Below are positions 43,314 through 52,666 of a stretch of 64,000 bases of DNA, in pieces; position 1 is the first letter of the stretch, and every line of letters starts with the position of its first letter. Position numbers and translations under genes: made by a program. Source of the DNA: Vibrio sp. HI00D65 (lineage in GTDB: Bacteria > Pseudomonadota > Gammaproteobacteria > Enterobacterales > Vibrionaceae); NCBI RefSeq assembly GCF_001635455.1, contig NZ_LWEH01000460.1, positions 124,001 through 188,000 on the forward strand. Direction: 5' to 3'. The notes beneath the pieces were generated by a model that saw only the letters and a list, made by a program, of their open reading frames with translations, made no database searches and had not been told where the DNA came from.

Positions 43314-44054
43314 ATGAAAAAACTTGCTTTAATTACAGGGTCAAAGGGTGGCATCGGGTCAGCAATATCTTCTAAGCTAGTCGCTGATGGGTATCGTGTG
43401 ATTGCGACTTATTTTACTGGAAATTATCAGTGTGCTCTGGAGTGGTTCAACGAGAAACAATTTACTGAAGATCAAGTGAGATTGTTTGAGTTGGATGTCA
43501 CCAATACAGAAGAGTGCGCATTGAGCTTGAGCAAGTTGTTACAGGAAGAGGGTACCGTTGATGTTCTCGTTAATAACGCTGGCATTACACGTGATAGCGT
43601 ATTTAAAAAGATGAATGCCGAAGCGTGGAAAGAGGTTATCGAAACGAACCTGAACAGCTTGTTTAATGTGACTCAACCTCTATTCGCTTCTATGTGTGAG
43701 AAAGGTAACTGTCGAGTTATCAATATCTCCTCAGTGAATGGCCTTAAAGGGCAATTCGGGCAAACCAACTACTCTGCTGCAAAAGCTGGGATGATTGGTT
43801 TTTCTAAAGCATTAGCAGCAGAAGGTGCACGCAGCGGCGTCACCGTTAATGTTATTGCTCCGGGTTACACCGCAACCCCAATGGTTAAAAAAATCAAGCC
43901 GGAAGTACTGGATTCAATTAAGAACCAAATCCCAATGAAACGTTTAGCAACGCCAGTGGAAATTGCGGAAGCGGTTGGATTCCTAGCAAGCGATTCTGGT
44001 GCGTACATTACGGGCGAGACTTTGTCTGTAAATGGCGGCTTGTACATGCACTAA
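43314..44054 (+). CDS. phaB: Acetoacetyl-CoA reductase
   Basis: NADPH-dependent 3-oxoacyl-CoA reductase (246 aa from MKKLALITG) that makes (R)-3-hydroxybutyryl-CoA for polyhydroxybutyrate. It is a classical short-chain dehydrogenase: cofactor site TGSKGGIGSAI, NNAGITRDS, catalytic Ser in INISSVNG, YSAAKAG with the catalytic Tyr/Lys, and a C-terminal GYTATPMV and ITGETLSVNGGLYMH. The ATG at 43302 is too close to the AAGGGA site, which is well spaced from 43314. It is the first gene of phaB-phaA-phasin-phaC, all on this strand. Confidence 0.95.
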   Translation: MKKLALITGSKGGIGSAISSKLVADGYRVIATYFTGNYQCALEWFNEKQFTEDQVRLFELDVTNTEECALSLSKLLQEEGTVDVLVNNAGITRDSVFKKMNAEAWKEVIETNLNSLFNVTQPLFASMCEKGNCRVINISSVNGLKGQFGQTNYSAAKAGMIGFSKALAAEGARSGVTVNVIAPGYTATPMVKKIKPEVLDSIKNQIPMKRLATPVEIAEAVGFLASDSGAYITGETLSVNGGLYMH

Positions 44055-44077
44055 TTGGTGAAACTGACAGGAATGGA

Positions 44078-45310
44078 ATGATGGCAAAAGTATTTATAGT
44101 TGCGGCAAAACGCACGCCTATTGGTGCATTTACGGGTTCACTGAAAGACGTTACAGCCGGTGAATTGGCGGGTGTGGCGATAAAGGGAGCATTGGACTCG
44201 GTAGAGCTTCCTTTAGATGTGATTGATGAAGTGATTGTTGGCAATGTGGTTTCTGCGGGTCAAGGTATGGGCGTTGCACGTCAGGCTTCAATCTACGCTG
44301 GGCTACCTGAAGAGACTCCAGCTTACGGCGTTAACATGATCTGCGGTAGTGGTATGAAATCAGTAATGGATGCTGCAGCTCATATTAAAGCGCAAGATGC
44401 AGAAGTCGTGGTTGCTGCGGGCGTGGAAGTAATGTCTCAAATCCCTTTTGTGGTTCCGCCAAGTATTCGTAACGGACACAAGATGGGTGACATCTCGATG
44501 AAAGACCTGCTTGTTGGCGATGGTCTGACGGATGCGTTCAATCATTATCACATGGGTGTGACAGCAGAGAACATTGCGAATGCATTGAATATCTCGCGTC
44601 TTGCTCAAGACAACTATGCGCTAGAAAGCCAACAAAAAGCAGTAGCTGCTATTGAAGCGGATAAGTTTGCTGAGCAAATTGTGCCTGTTGAAGTGAAACA
44701 GCGCAGACAGACCGCCATCTTTGATACCGATGAATATCCGAAAGCGGATGCAACGTTTGAGGGTTTACAAAAGCTTCGTCCTGCATTCGACCGTGAAGGT
44801 ACGGTCACAGCGGGCAACGCTTCAGGTATAAACGATGGCGCGAGTGCAATCATATTGGCTTCAGAGAGCGCTGTAACAAAATACGGCCTGACACCACTGG
44901 TTGAGCTAACAAGCTACGCACAATCTGGATTAGACCCAAAGATCATGGGATTGGGGCCGGTAGAGGCTGTATCTAAAGCGCTGGATAAGGCTGATTTAAC
45001 ACTCGAACAAGTTGATCTGTTTGAATTAAACGAAGCGTTTGCAGCTCAAGCTTTAGGTGTGATGTATCAGCTATCAGAGCAACATGATCTGCCTCTTGAA
45101 GCCTTTAAATCAAAAGTGAATGTTAATGGTGGCGCGATTGCACTTGGACATCCACTGGGCGCATCGGGTAATAGAATCATTGTCTCACTTATCCATGAAA
45201 TGCTTGAGCAAGAGAGTACTTATGGTGTTGCTTCACTTTGTGTGGGCGGGGGAATGGGGACCGCGGTTCTGCTGAAGAGCATTGAAGGTTACCCCCGGAC
45301 TTATCGTTAG
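44078..45310 (+). CDS. phaA: Acetyl-CoA acetyltransferase (beta-ketothiolase)
   Basis: Thiolase II of about 410 aa that condenses two acetyl-CoA to acetoacetyl-CoA, the first step of PHB synthesis. Active-site Cys lies in VNMICGSGMKSV, the His in VNGGAIALGHPLGASGNRI, and the second Cys in SLCVGGGMGTAVL. Both Met-1 and Met-2 are possible starts (ATGATGGC). The gene begins 23 bases after phaB. The C-terminal tail (SIEGYPRTYR) is slightly longer than usual. Confidence 0.95.
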   Translation: MMAKVFIVAAKRTPIGAFTGSLKDVTAGELAGVAIKGALDSVELPLDVIDEVIVGNVVSAGQGMGVARQASIYAGLPEETPAYGVNMICGSGMKSVMDAAAHIKAQDAEVVVAAGVEVMSQIPFVVPPSIRNGHKMGDISMKDLLVGDGLTDAFNHYHMGVTAENIANALNISRLAQDNYALESQQKAVAAIEADKFAEQIVPVEVKQRRQTAIFDTDEYPKADATFEGLQKLRPAFDREGTVTAGNASGINDGASAIILASESAVTKYGLTPLVELTSYAQSGLDPKIMGLGPVEAVSKALDKADLTLEQVDLFELNEAFAAQALGVMYQLSEQHDLPLEAFKSKVNVNGGAIALGHPLGASGNRIIVSLIHEMLEQESTYGVASLCVGGGMGTAVLLKSIEGYPRTYR

Positions 45311-45424
45311 CAAACTAAACAATTTATCGCTGCAGTTTACAAGGTGCGTTAGTGAGCAGTAGTGCCTTGGCTGCAACGGTACAAGTACGAATTTACTAAA
45401 CTATATATTCATCAGGAGTTACTT

Positions 45425-45772
45425 ATGTACACGGATATTTTTAAAACAATTACTGACCAAACTGAAAAGCAATTTGAACCGTACTTTAAGTTCAACAAGT
45501 TAGTTGCGAAGAACGTTCAAACAATTACAGAATTGCAAATGAATGCGATGAAGACTTATACGGACATGGGGCTTGCTCAAATGAAAGCGGTAAGTGAGAT
45601 TAAAGATGTGAACAGCCTTACTGCATTCAACAGCCAACAGCTAGCAGCATTGACTCAACTGTCTCAACAGATGATGAGTGATAGCGCAAAGCTGCAAGCG
45701 GTAGCGAAAGAATTCAAAGAAGACGTTGAAACACTAACAACTGAAAACTTGAAAACAGTTACACCTGCATAA
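45425..45772 (+). CDS. phaP: Phasin family protein
   Basis: A 115-residue PHA granule-coating protein beginning MYTDIFKTITDQTEKQFEP. CAGGAG precedes this ATG; the longer frame from 45362 lacks a site. It is all-helical, with amphipathic segments (FKFNKLVAKNVQTITELQMNAMKTYTDMGLAQMKAV) typical of the phasin_2 family. Phasins cover the granule surface and limit its size. It sits between phaA and phaC, as in other vibrios. Confidence 0.9.
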   Translation: MYTDIFKTITDQTEKQFEPYFKFNKLVAKNVQTITELQMNAMKTYTDMGLAQMKAVSEIKDVNSLTAFNSQQLAALTQLSQQMMSDSAKLQAVAKEFKEDVETLTTENLKTVTPA

Positions 45773-45847
45773 ATTCAATCGCCATCGAGTTAGCGCAGTG
45801 TTTACTGTGATGCTCGGTGGCGATTTTCCGATTATTGGAGTCATGTT

Positions 45848-47674
45848 ATGTTTCAACACTTCTTTTCGGACTACCTTGTTAAACTTCAACAAACAAACCA
45901 GCAATGGTGGAACAACTTTGAACAAAACAAGGAAGCCGCGCAATCTCCCCTAAACCAAGCGATGCAAGAATTGAATTTTGATGATGCATCGAAAATATTC
46001 GAGCAAGCCGCTAACCAACCCGCTGCACTCCTTCAGTTACAATCCCAATGGTGGGAGCAACAACTTAAGATCTGGCAAAATGCTGCATTGATGGGTAACA
46101 CACAGAGTGTAATCACTGAAGATCGCAGTGATAAACGCTTTATTGATGAAGCGTGGAAAAACGACCCATTTTATAGCTTTATCAAACAATCTTATTTGTT
46201 GTTTAGTAAAAGCTATATCGACACAATAAACTCAATTGACGGCATTGATGAGAAAACCAAAGAGCGTGTTGCGTTCTTCTCACGTCAAGCGATCAACGCA
46301 CTTTCTCCAAGCAACTTTATTGCGACAAACCCAGAGTTGATGAAATTAACGCTTGAGCGAAATGGTGAAAACCTGATCGATGGGCTTGAGCAATTGCAGG
46401 CTGATGTTGAAGCAAGCGCTGATATCCTCAAGATCCGTATGACCAACAATAATGCATTCCGGTTGGGAGGCGATGTTGCCAATACAGAGGGGGATGTTGT
46501 TTTTCAAAGTGAATTGTTTGAACTGATTCAATACTACCCGAAAACACCTAAGGTCAATGCTACGCCATTGCTGATCGTACCGCCGTTTATTAATAAGTAT
46601 TACATTCTCGATCTTCGTGAGAAGAACTCGATGGTTCGCTGGTTGCTTGAACAAGGGCACAGTGTGTTCATGATGTCTTGGCGCAATCCCGGTGAAGCAC
46701 AGAAAGAGTTAGAGTTTGGTGACTATGTGACTGAAGGTGTCGCGAAAGCTGTGACCGCAATCGAAGACATTACTGGGAAAGAGCAGATCAACGCTGCTGG
46801 TTACTGTATTGGCGGTACTGTATTGGCTTCAACAGTCGCTTACTATGCCGCTAAAAGAATGAAGAAACGTATTAAAACCGCTACCTTCTTTACGACTTTA
46901 TTAGACTTCTCTCAGCCGGGTGAAGTGGGCGCCTATATCAATGAAACGATCATCAACGCCATAGAAAAACAGAACGAAGCCAAAGGCTTTATGGATGGTA
47001 GGTCATTGAGTGTGACGTTCAGTCTGCTTCGTGAAAACAGCTTATATTGGAACTACTACATTGATAATTACCTAAAAGGCAGCAGTCCAATGGAGTTCGA
47101 CCTGCTCTATTGGAACAGTGATAGCACCAATGTAGCTGCTAAGTGTCATAACTTCCTGCTACGAGATCTGTACCTTGAAAACAAACTGGTGCAAGACAAA
47201 GGCGTGAAAGTGGGCGGTGTCTGGATTGACCTGAATAAGATAAAAATACCTAGTTACTTCATCTCTACTAAGGAAGACCACATTGCACTTTGGCAAGGGA
47301 CTTACCGCGGCGCACTGAACACGGGTGGCAACAAGACGTTTGTGCTGGGCGAGTCTGGACATATCGCAGGTATTGTTAACCATCCAGATAAACAAAAGTA
47401 TGGATTTTGGCTTAACGACAACTTGGATGATTCTGCTGATGAGTGGCTATCAAATGCAACTCACAATGAAGGTTCTTGGTGGACACACTGGAATCAATGG
47501 TTACAGGGCTTTGAAGCGGGTGAAAGGGTTGAACCGTTCAATCAAGGTTCTGAGTTGTATCCTGTGATTGGTAAGGCGCCAGGTAATTACGTAAAACAGG
47601 TCCTTCCAATTGTTAATAAAGCTAAGAGCGATATAGATGTCACTGAGAAAGGCGCCCAACCAAACGACGCGTAG
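45848..47674 (+). CDS. phaC: Class I poly(3-hydroxyalkanoate) synthase
   Basis: PHA polymerase of 608 aa. The N-terminal ~220 residues are the PhaC_N domain (WWNNFEQNKE..., FFSRQAINALSPSNF). The alpha/beta-hydrolase core carries the lipase-like box GYCIGG with nucleophile Cys-320, close to Cys-319 of Cupriavidus PhaC. A catalytic Asp follows in YFISTKEDHIALW, and the His in LGESGHIAGIVNHP. It joins 3-hydroxyacyl-CoA units into polyester granules. It is the last gene of the PHA operon, 75 bases after the phasin and followed by a terminator. Confidence 0.96.
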   Translation: MFQHFFSDYLVKLQQTNQQWWNNFEQNKEAAQSPLNQAMQELNFDDASKIFEQAANQPAALLQLQSQWWEQQLKIWQNAALMGNTQSVITEDRSDKRFIDEAWKNDPFYSFIKQSYLLFSKSYIDTINSIDGIDEKTKERVAFFSRQAINALSPSNFIATNPELMKLTLERNGENLIDGLEQLQADVEASADILKIRMTNNNAFRLGGDVANTEGDVVFQSELFELIQYYPKTPKVNATPLLIVPPFINKYYILDLREKNSMVRWLLEQGHSVFMMSWRNPGEAQKELEFGDYVTEGVAKAVTAIEDITGKEQINAAGYCIGGTVLASTVAYYAAKRMKKRIKTATFFTTLLDFSQPGEVGAYINETIINAIEKQNEAKGFMDGRSLSVTFSLLRENSLYWNYYIDNYLKGSSPMEFDLLYWNSDSTNVAAKCHNFLLRDLYLENKLVQDKGVKVGGVWIDLNKIKIPSYFISTKEDHIALWQGTYRGALNTGGNKTFVLGESGHIAGIVNHPDKQKYGFWLNDNLDDSADEWLSNATHNEGSWWTHWNQWLQGFEAGERVEPFNQGSELYPVIGKAPGNYVKQVLPIVNKAKSDIDVTEKGAQPNDA

Positions 47675-47718
47675 TGTTCGTATGGATACTTTACAACAAT
47701 AAAAAAGCACCACAGGTA

Positions 47719-47753
47719 ATAAAAAAGCCACTGAACCCAGTGGCTTTTTAACT
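47719..47753. terminator. Terminator at end of PHA operon
   Basis: Stem AAAAAGCCACTG/CAGTGGCTTTTT with an AACC loop. It can serve phaC and the convergent nap operon. Confidence 0.88.
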
Positions 47754-47796
47754 CATCTCTAACGTACCAAAGGTAGGAGAAAAGTTGATTCGATTC

Positions 47797-47934
47797 TTAA
47801 TCTATTTCTTTATCTTTACCCATAGATAAAATCCAAAGAGATACGGCTGCAACACCTACGAAGCCGGCAAGAATGATAAATGGCATAGCACTGTAACCTA
47901 GGATATGCCAAATCACGCTTTCTAAAGTACTCAT
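47797..47934 (-). CDS. TIGR02808-type small membrane protein
   Basis: A 45-residue protein, MSTLESVIWHILGYSAMPF..., with one hydrophobic helix (about 12-38) and a charged tail GKDKEID. The start is preceded by AAGGAGCAATTGA. It matches my memory of the short TIGR02808 family found at the end of nap gene clusters in vibrios and relatives. Function unknown; it may be an assembly factor or subunit of the NapC or Nap complex. It lies 11 bases past the napC stop, so it is the last gene of the operon. Confidence 0.8.
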   Translation of the reverse strand: MSTLESVIWHILGYSAMPFIILAGFVGVAAVSLWILSMGKDKEID

Positions 47935-47945
47935 TCAATTGCTCC

Positions 47946-48524
47946 TTATTGCCAGCCTTCAACACCGTGCATGTCTGGTAGTTTATGTGCGATACCCTTG
48001 TGGCAGTCTACACATGTCTTCTCACCAGAAGCTAGCGCTGTTGAATGTTGTTTCGCGCTACGAGGACTCTGCTCAGAGAAATCCATGTAATCGAACTGGT
48101 GACAGTTACGACACTCAAGTGAATCGTTCTTCTTCAATCGAGCCCATTCTCGTTCCGCTAAGTGATGACGGCGCTCTTTGAATTTCTCAGGCGTGTCAAT
48201 CGTCTTAGCAATAAAGTGAGCGTACAGCTCTTTTGATGCTTGAACCTTACGAACAATTTTATCAGTCCATTCATGTGGTACGTGACAGTCTGAACAGATT
48301 GCACGAACACCAGAACGGTTTGAGTAGTGAATTGTCTCTTGGATCTCTTCAACGATAGGTGCGTGACAGCCAGAACAGAATTCTTCTGTGTTGGTTGCTT
48401 CCATACCAGTGTTAAATGCACCCCAGAACAAAAGACCGCCAGAGAACCCCAAGAAAAGTACAAGGCCAACGGCTGCTTTACTTGGAGTTGTCAGTCTTCT
48501 CCAAAACGCTTTTAGTAATTTCAT
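47946..48524 (-). CDS. napC: Tetrahaem cytochrome c, NapC
   Basis: Quinol dehydrogenase of 192 aa of the NapC/NirT family. It has one N-terminal membrane anchor (AAVGLVLFLGFSGGLLFWGAF, about 17-38) and a periplasmic part with four haem-binding motifs: CSGCH, CSDCH, CRNCH and CVDCH. It takes electrons from menaquinol or ubiquinol and passes them to NapB-NapA. Spacing and length fit NapC (about 190-200 aa). It follows napB by about 30 bases. Confidence 0.95.
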   Translation of the reverse strand: MKLLKAFWRRLTTPSKAAVGLVLFLGFSGGLLFWGAFNTGMEATNTEEFCSGCHAPIVEEIQETIHYSNRSGVRAICSDCHVPHEWTDKIVRKVQASKELYAHFIAKTIDTPEKFKERRHHLAEREWARLKKNDSLECRNCHQFDYMDFSEQSPRSAKQHSTALASGEKTCVDCHKGIAHKLPDMHGVEGWQ

Positions 48525-48553
48525 ATAATCGCCTCTCTACAATACGGCTAAGA

Positions 48554-49009
48554 TTAGCGTAGTGAGTCAACAGGTTTGAATTCGTTCTCTACTAATGGTT
48601 TCGCACTAGCTTGTGGAACGTGACACTGCAGACAGAAGTAACGACGAGGTGAAACGTCAGCAAGTACTGCATCCTCACGGTTCATGTAGTGGGTAACACT
48701 AATTTTTGTTGCACCCATTTCTTTCGCATTTTTCCAGCTATGGCAAGACAGACATTTGTTCGCGTTTAGAGACACTTCGTAGCTACGGATATTGTGTGGT
48801 ATCAATGGTGGTTGGTATACGTAATCGCTTTCAAGTACTTGGTCGCGAGGGTACTTTTTGAAGTCGTCTGCTGCACGCGTTGCTTCAAGCTCACTTGCAC
48901 CACGTAAAGACTCTACGCCACCAATGCCGCCAGGGTTATCCAGCTCAGCTTGAGCCACGCCAGCTAACAAAAGACCGGCTGATAGTAGGGCAGTAATCAG
49001 TTTTTTCAT
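48554..49009 (-). CDS. napB: Dihaem cytochrome c subunit of periplasmic nitrate reductase, NapB
   Basis: A 151-residue periplasmic protein with a signal peptide (LLSAGLLLAGVAQA, cut near 21) and two haem motifs, CLSCH and CLQCH. The conserved YQPPLIPHNIRSYEVSLNANKCLSCHSW and the SPRRYFCLQCHVPQA C-terminal part are typical. It delivers electrons from NapC to NapA. It lies about 110 bases after napA. Confidence 0.95.
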   Translation of the reverse strand: MKKLITALLSAGLLLAGVAQAELDNPGGIGGVESLRGASELEATRAADDFKKYPRDQVLESDYVYQPPLIPHNIRSYEVSLNANKCLSCHSWKNAKEMGATKISVTHYMNREDAVLADVSPRRYFCLQCHVPQASAKPLVENEFKPVDSLR

Positions 49010-49117
49010 GTTAATTTCTCCGCCTAAAGGCTAATTCTTTGAGAGGACTACTTTTTCTAAATGGTGAAAAAGTAGCCGCAATATTAATACTCAAGATCGT
49101 TTCTCTAAGCCTAGGGC

Positions 49118-51607
49118 TTAAGCAACTTTAGTGATCTTAACTGGACACTTCTTGTAGTCCGTCTGTTTAGACAGAGGATCCGTTGCATCCAAGATCAACT
49201 TGTTGATCAGAATTCTTGCATCAAAGAACGGTACGAATACCAAGCCTTGTGGTGGACGGTTACGGCCGCGAGTTTCAACACGTACACGAACTTCACCACG
49301 TTTGTTTTCGATAAGAACTTCATCACCACGGCGTAGGCCACGAGCTTTGGCATCAGCAGGGTGCATGTAACACAGTGCATCTGGCACTGCTTTGTAAAGT
49401 TCTGGTACGCGACGAGTCATAGTACCTGTGTGCCAGTGCTCAAGAACACGGCCTGTACATAGCCACATATCGTACTCTTCGTTTGGCACTTCTGGGGGCG
49501 CTTCGTACGGAGCATTGATGATCAGTGCTTTACCGTCTGGTTTACCGTAGAAGTCCCACCCAGAGCCTGCTTTCGCATATGGATCTGAACCTTCTTTAAA
49601 GCGCCATTGAGTTTCTTTTCCATCAACAACAGGCCAGCGTAGACCACGTACTTGGTGGTAGCGATCGTACGGCGCTAAATCATGACCGTGGCCGCGACCG
49701 AAGGTTGCGTATTCTTCGAATAAGCCTTTCTGTACGTAGAAACCTTGTGCTTGTGCGTCGTCGTTGAGCTCTTGAGCTTCAGAGAGAGGGAAAGCATCAA
49801 CATTGCCGTTTTTGTAAAGCACGTCGTACATGGTTTTGCCACGTAGCTCAGGTGCTTTAGCTAGAAGCTCTTCGCCCCAAACTTCTTCGATAGTGAAGCG
49901 CTTAGAGAACTCCATGATTTGCCACAGGTCAGACTTAGCTTCACCTACAGTTTTCACTTGTTGGTACCAAGCTTGTGTTCGACGCTCTGCGTTACCGTAA
50001 GCACCTTCTTTCTCGATCCACATTGCTGTTGGAAGGATAAGGTCAGCGGCTTGCGCTGTTGCTGTTGGGTACGGGTCAGAACATACGATGAAGTTGTCTG
50101 GGTGACGGTAACCAGGTAGACGTTCAGTGTTGATGTTTGGACCTGCTTGCATATTGTTGTTACACATTACCCAGTAAGCGTTGATAGTACCGTCTTTCAG
50201 TGCGCGGTCTTGAGCAACAGCGTGTTTGCCTGGCTTAGGTGGGATAGTACCTTCCGGAAGTTTCCAGATTTCCTCTGCAATCTTACGGTGTTTAGGATTC
50301 GCAACTACCATATCTGCTGGTAGACGGTGAGAGAACGTACCTACTTCACGAGCTGTACCACAAGCAGATGGTTGGCCAGTTAGTGAGAATGGGCTGTTAC
50401 CTGGAGTAGAAATCTTACCTGTTAGAAGGTGGATGTTGTACACAAGGCTGTTCATCCATACACCACGAGTATGTTGGTTCATCCCCATTGTCCATAGAGA
50501 CATCACTTTGATGTTTGGATCCGCATATTGCTTAGCAAGCTTGACCAGGTTCTCTTCAGATACGCCTGACATTTCAGATGCTTTCTCTACCGTGTACTCT
50601 GCAACCGCTGCTTTGTACTCCTCGAAAGTGATTGCAGTCATTGCACCTGAGTTAGGGTTTGCTGCTGCTTTCTGTATTGGATCGTCATCACGAAGGCCGT
50701 AACCGATGTCAGTTGTTGCCTGTTTGAAGTGCGTGTGCTTGTTTACGAAGTCCCAGTTAACCGCATCGTTTTGAATGATGTAGTTTGCGATGAAGTTAGC
50801 GATCGCGAGGTCAGACTGAGGGTTGAAGATGTAACCAGTGTCAGCAAGCTCAAAAGAGCGGTGATAGTAAGTAGACAGTACGTTTACTTGAACGTGTGGG
50901 TGGCTTAGACGACGGTCTGTAATACGAGTCCATAGTACTGGGTGCATTTCTGCCATGTTTGAACCCCACAGTACAAATGCGTCCGCGTGTTCAAAGTCAT
51001 CGTAACAACCCATTGGTTCATCGATACCAAAGGTACGCATAAATGCACCCACCGCAGAAGCCATACAGTGACGAGCGTTTGGATCGATGTTGTTTGAACG
51101 GAAACCCGCTTTCATCATCTTAACGGCTGCGTAGCCCTCCATAACTGTCCACTGACCAGAGCCGAACATACCAACACCTGTTGGGCCGTTCTTCTTAAGA
51201 GATGCTTTCCATTTCTCAGCCATCACGTCGAACGCTTTGTCCCAAGATACTGGTGCGAAATCACCATCTTTATTGAACTCGCCATCTTTCATACGAAGAA
51301 GAGGTTGCTCAAGACGGTCTTTACCGTACATGATTTTAGAAAGGAAGTAGCCTTTAATACAGTTAAGGCCCTTGTTTACAGGTGCTTCAGGGTCGCCTTG
51401 AGTCGCAACCACTTTGCCGTTTTGAGTACCTACTAGTACTGAACAGCCCGTACCACAAAAACGACAAGGCGCTTTATCCCACGTGATTTTTGTTTGATCT
51501 GAGCTAGCGATCAGGTTGGTTGCTGTTGCCGGTAGTGTTACACCTGCAACGGCTGCCGCTGATGCAGCTGCGTTTGCTTTCACAAACGCGCGTCTTGTCA
51601 TTTTCAT
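49118..51607 (-). CDS. napA: Periplasmic nitrate reductase catalytic subunit NapA
   Basis: Molybdenum bis-MGD enzyme of 829 aa that reduces nitrate to nitrite in the periplasm. The N-terminus MKMTRRAFVKANAAASAAAVAGVTLPATA is a twin-arginine signal. The [4Fe-4S] motif is CRFCGTGCSVLVG...GLNCIKGYF. The Mo-coordinating Cys lies in DPNARHCMASAVGAF. The C-terminal molybdopterin dinucleotide domain begins near LCTGRVLEHWHTGTMTRR. The ATG overlaps the napD stop (ATGA). It is the third gene of the napFDABC operon. Confidence 0.97.
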   Translation of the reverse strand: MKMTRRAFVKANAAASAAAVAGVTLPATATNLIASSDQTKITWDKAPCRFCGTGCSVLVGTQNGKVVATQGDPEAPVNKGLNCIKGYFLSKIMYGKDRLEQPLLRMKDGEFNKDGDFAPVSWDKAFDVMAEKWKASLKKNGPTGVGMFGSGQWTVMEGYAAVKMMKAGFRSNNIDPNARHCMASAVGAFMRTFGIDEPMGCYDDFEHADAFVLWGSNMAEMHPVLWTRITDRRLSHPHVQVNVLSTYYHRSFELADTGYIFNPQSDLAIANFIANYIIQNDAVNWDFVNKHTHFKQATTDIGYGLRDDDPIQKAAANPNSGAMTAITFEEYKAAVAEYTVEKASEMSGVSEENLVKLAKQYADPNIKVMSLWTMGMNQHTRGVWMNSLVYNIHLLTGKISTPGNSPFSLTGQPSACGTAREVGTFSHRLPADMVVANPKHRKIAEEIWKLPEGTIPPKPGKHAVAQDRALKDGTINAYWVMCNNNMQAGPNINTERLPGYRHPDNFIVCSDPYPTATAQAADLILPTAMWIEKEGAYGNAERRTQAWYQQVKTVGEAKSDLWQIMEFSKRFTIEEVWGEELLAKAPELRGKTMYDVLYKNGNVDAFPLSEAQELNDDAQAQGFYVQKGLFEEYATFGRGHGHDLAPYDRYHQVRGLRWPVVDGKETQWRFKEGSDPYAKAGSGWDFYGKPDGKALIINAPYEAPPEVPNEEYDMWLCTGRVLEHWHTGTMTRRVPELYKAVPDALCYMHPADAKARGLRRGDEVLIENKRGEVRVRVETRGRNRPPQGLVFVPFFDARILINKLILDATDPLSKQTDYKKCPVKITKVA

Positions 51608-51909
51608 ACTTCACCCTCAAGTTGAGAATTGTTGCTTCCAGTTTCTAAATCCGTTTCGTCTAGTTCAGTTTCGATTTGGTGGTAAACCAAAGCTGTCCCT
51701 AAAACGTTCTGAATGTCGTTTATTGCTTCGATGGTGTCCGTCACAAAACCTTGGTTTTCGGTTTCTAGGACCACGATGATCTTGCCTTCAGCGCTATATC
51801 CGTAGATTTCCGCGTTATCGAACTGATCGATTTCCGCTTTGATCTTGTTAAGATGCTCAGGGCTCACATGCACTACTAGACTTGATATATGCACTTCATT
51901 TAGTGCCAT
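51604..51909 (-). CDS. napD: NapA maturation chaperone NapD
   Basis: A 101-residue cytosolic protein of the NapD family. It has a ferredoxin-like fold with VHISSLVVHVSPEHLNKIKAEIDQFDNAEIYG and GKIIVVLETENQGFVTDTIEAIN. NapD binds the twin-arginine signal of NapA and holds it until cofactor insertion. The gene overlaps napA by four bases and follows napF by about 20. The C-terminal acidic tail (TDLETGSNNSQLEGEV) is longer than in E. coli. Confidence 0.93.
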   Translation of the reverse strand: MALNEVHISSLVVHVSPEHLNKIKAEIDQFDNAEIYGYSAEGKIIVVLETENQGFVTDTIEAINDIQNVLGTALVYHQIETELDETDLETGSNNSQLEGEV

Positions 51910-51931
51910 AAATTGCTCTCGTTATATCTAT

Positions 51932-52411
51932 TTATTCATTACTCACAAGAACGGCTGAAGTAGGGCAAATTGCTACGCATGCTCCACAACCGTTACATTC
52001 ATCTAACTCGATTTTCGGTAGAGCAACGCTGCCTGCTCTAAGTTGAAACTGAATGGCCATAGGTTCACACATGTCTCCACAGCTTCGACATTCAACGTTT
52101 TGTCGCGCGAGACACTTATCAGAGATATGTGCTTTGGCTTGCCAAGGCTCTCCTTGCTTTGGCTTAAAAATGGATTCGGGACAAACATCTGCACATTGAT
52201 AGCAGAACGTACATTCATCAATTGAGAAATCGACAGTGGGGAACCCGCCATCACCGATAGTAATGATTTTAGTCTCACAACTCTCGATGCATTTTCCGCA
52301 GCGAATACAGTCAGTTTCAAAGTTTTCTGGGTTTTTAATCCAAGGTAGACGAACACGACTTGAGTCAACTTTTTGTCGAAAAAATAGACGACGTTTCGAT
52401 AGATCTATCAC
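51932..52411 (-). CDS. napF: Ferredoxin-type protein NapF
   Basis: A 159-residue cytosolic iron-sulfur protein with three evident ferredoxin-like Cys clusters: CIRCGKCIESCE, CTFCYQCADVCPE and CNGCGACVAICPT. A further Cys group (CLARQNVECRSCGDMC) lies in the middle. The N-terminus is basic (LSKRRLFFRQK). In E. coli NapF interacts with NapA and helps load its cluster. It is the first gene of the operon, and the divergent narQ promoter region lies upstream. Confidence 0.94.
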   Translation of the reverse strand: MIDLSKRRLFFRQKVDSSRVRLPWIKNPENFETDCIRCGKCIESCETKIITIGDGGFPTVDFSIDECTFCYQCADVCPESIFKPKQGEPWQAKAHISDKCLARQNVECRSCGDMCEPMAIQFQLRAGSVALPKIELDECNGCGACVAICPTSAVLVSNE

Positions 52412-52517
52412 TCAATACCCACAAATATTTTTAATAATATGAATGAACGCCTAGCATCCATTAACATTTATTCATTAGCCCTTACAATTAGTGTAGTTTT
52501 AGAAATGATTGTATAAA

Positions 52518-52533
52518 TACCACCTAAGGGTTA
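52518..52533. promoter_or_regulatory. Possible NarP site (7-2-7 palindrome)
   Basis: TACCACCTAAGGGTTA resembles two inverted NarL/NarP heptamers (TACYYMT) with a 2-base spacer. It lies in the napF-narQ intergenic region, where nitrate control through NarP is expected. The match is imperfect. Confidence 0.5.
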
Positions 52534-52547
52534 ATTAGGGGGATGTA

Positions 52548-52561
52548 TTGTTTTAGATCAA
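52548..52561. promoter_or_regulatory. FNR-box-like site
   Basis: TTGTTTTAGATCAA matches the FNR consensus TTGAT-N4-ATCAA at nine of ten key positions. It sits between napF and narQ, suggesting anaerobic induction of either or both. Confidence 0.6.
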
Positions 52562-52666
52562 GAAATTGAGTGGCAATTGAGCCAATGCTGAATAGAGCTA
52601 TAGTTTTTGATATGTGACAATATAGAGGTGTATATGGGCATTTTCATTAGGAAGGAGCTTTTGCGC

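Noticed and set aside
52003..52368. Cys-poor 121-codon frame overlapping napF
   Set aside because: The overlapping NapF frame has all the ferredoxin Cys motifs.
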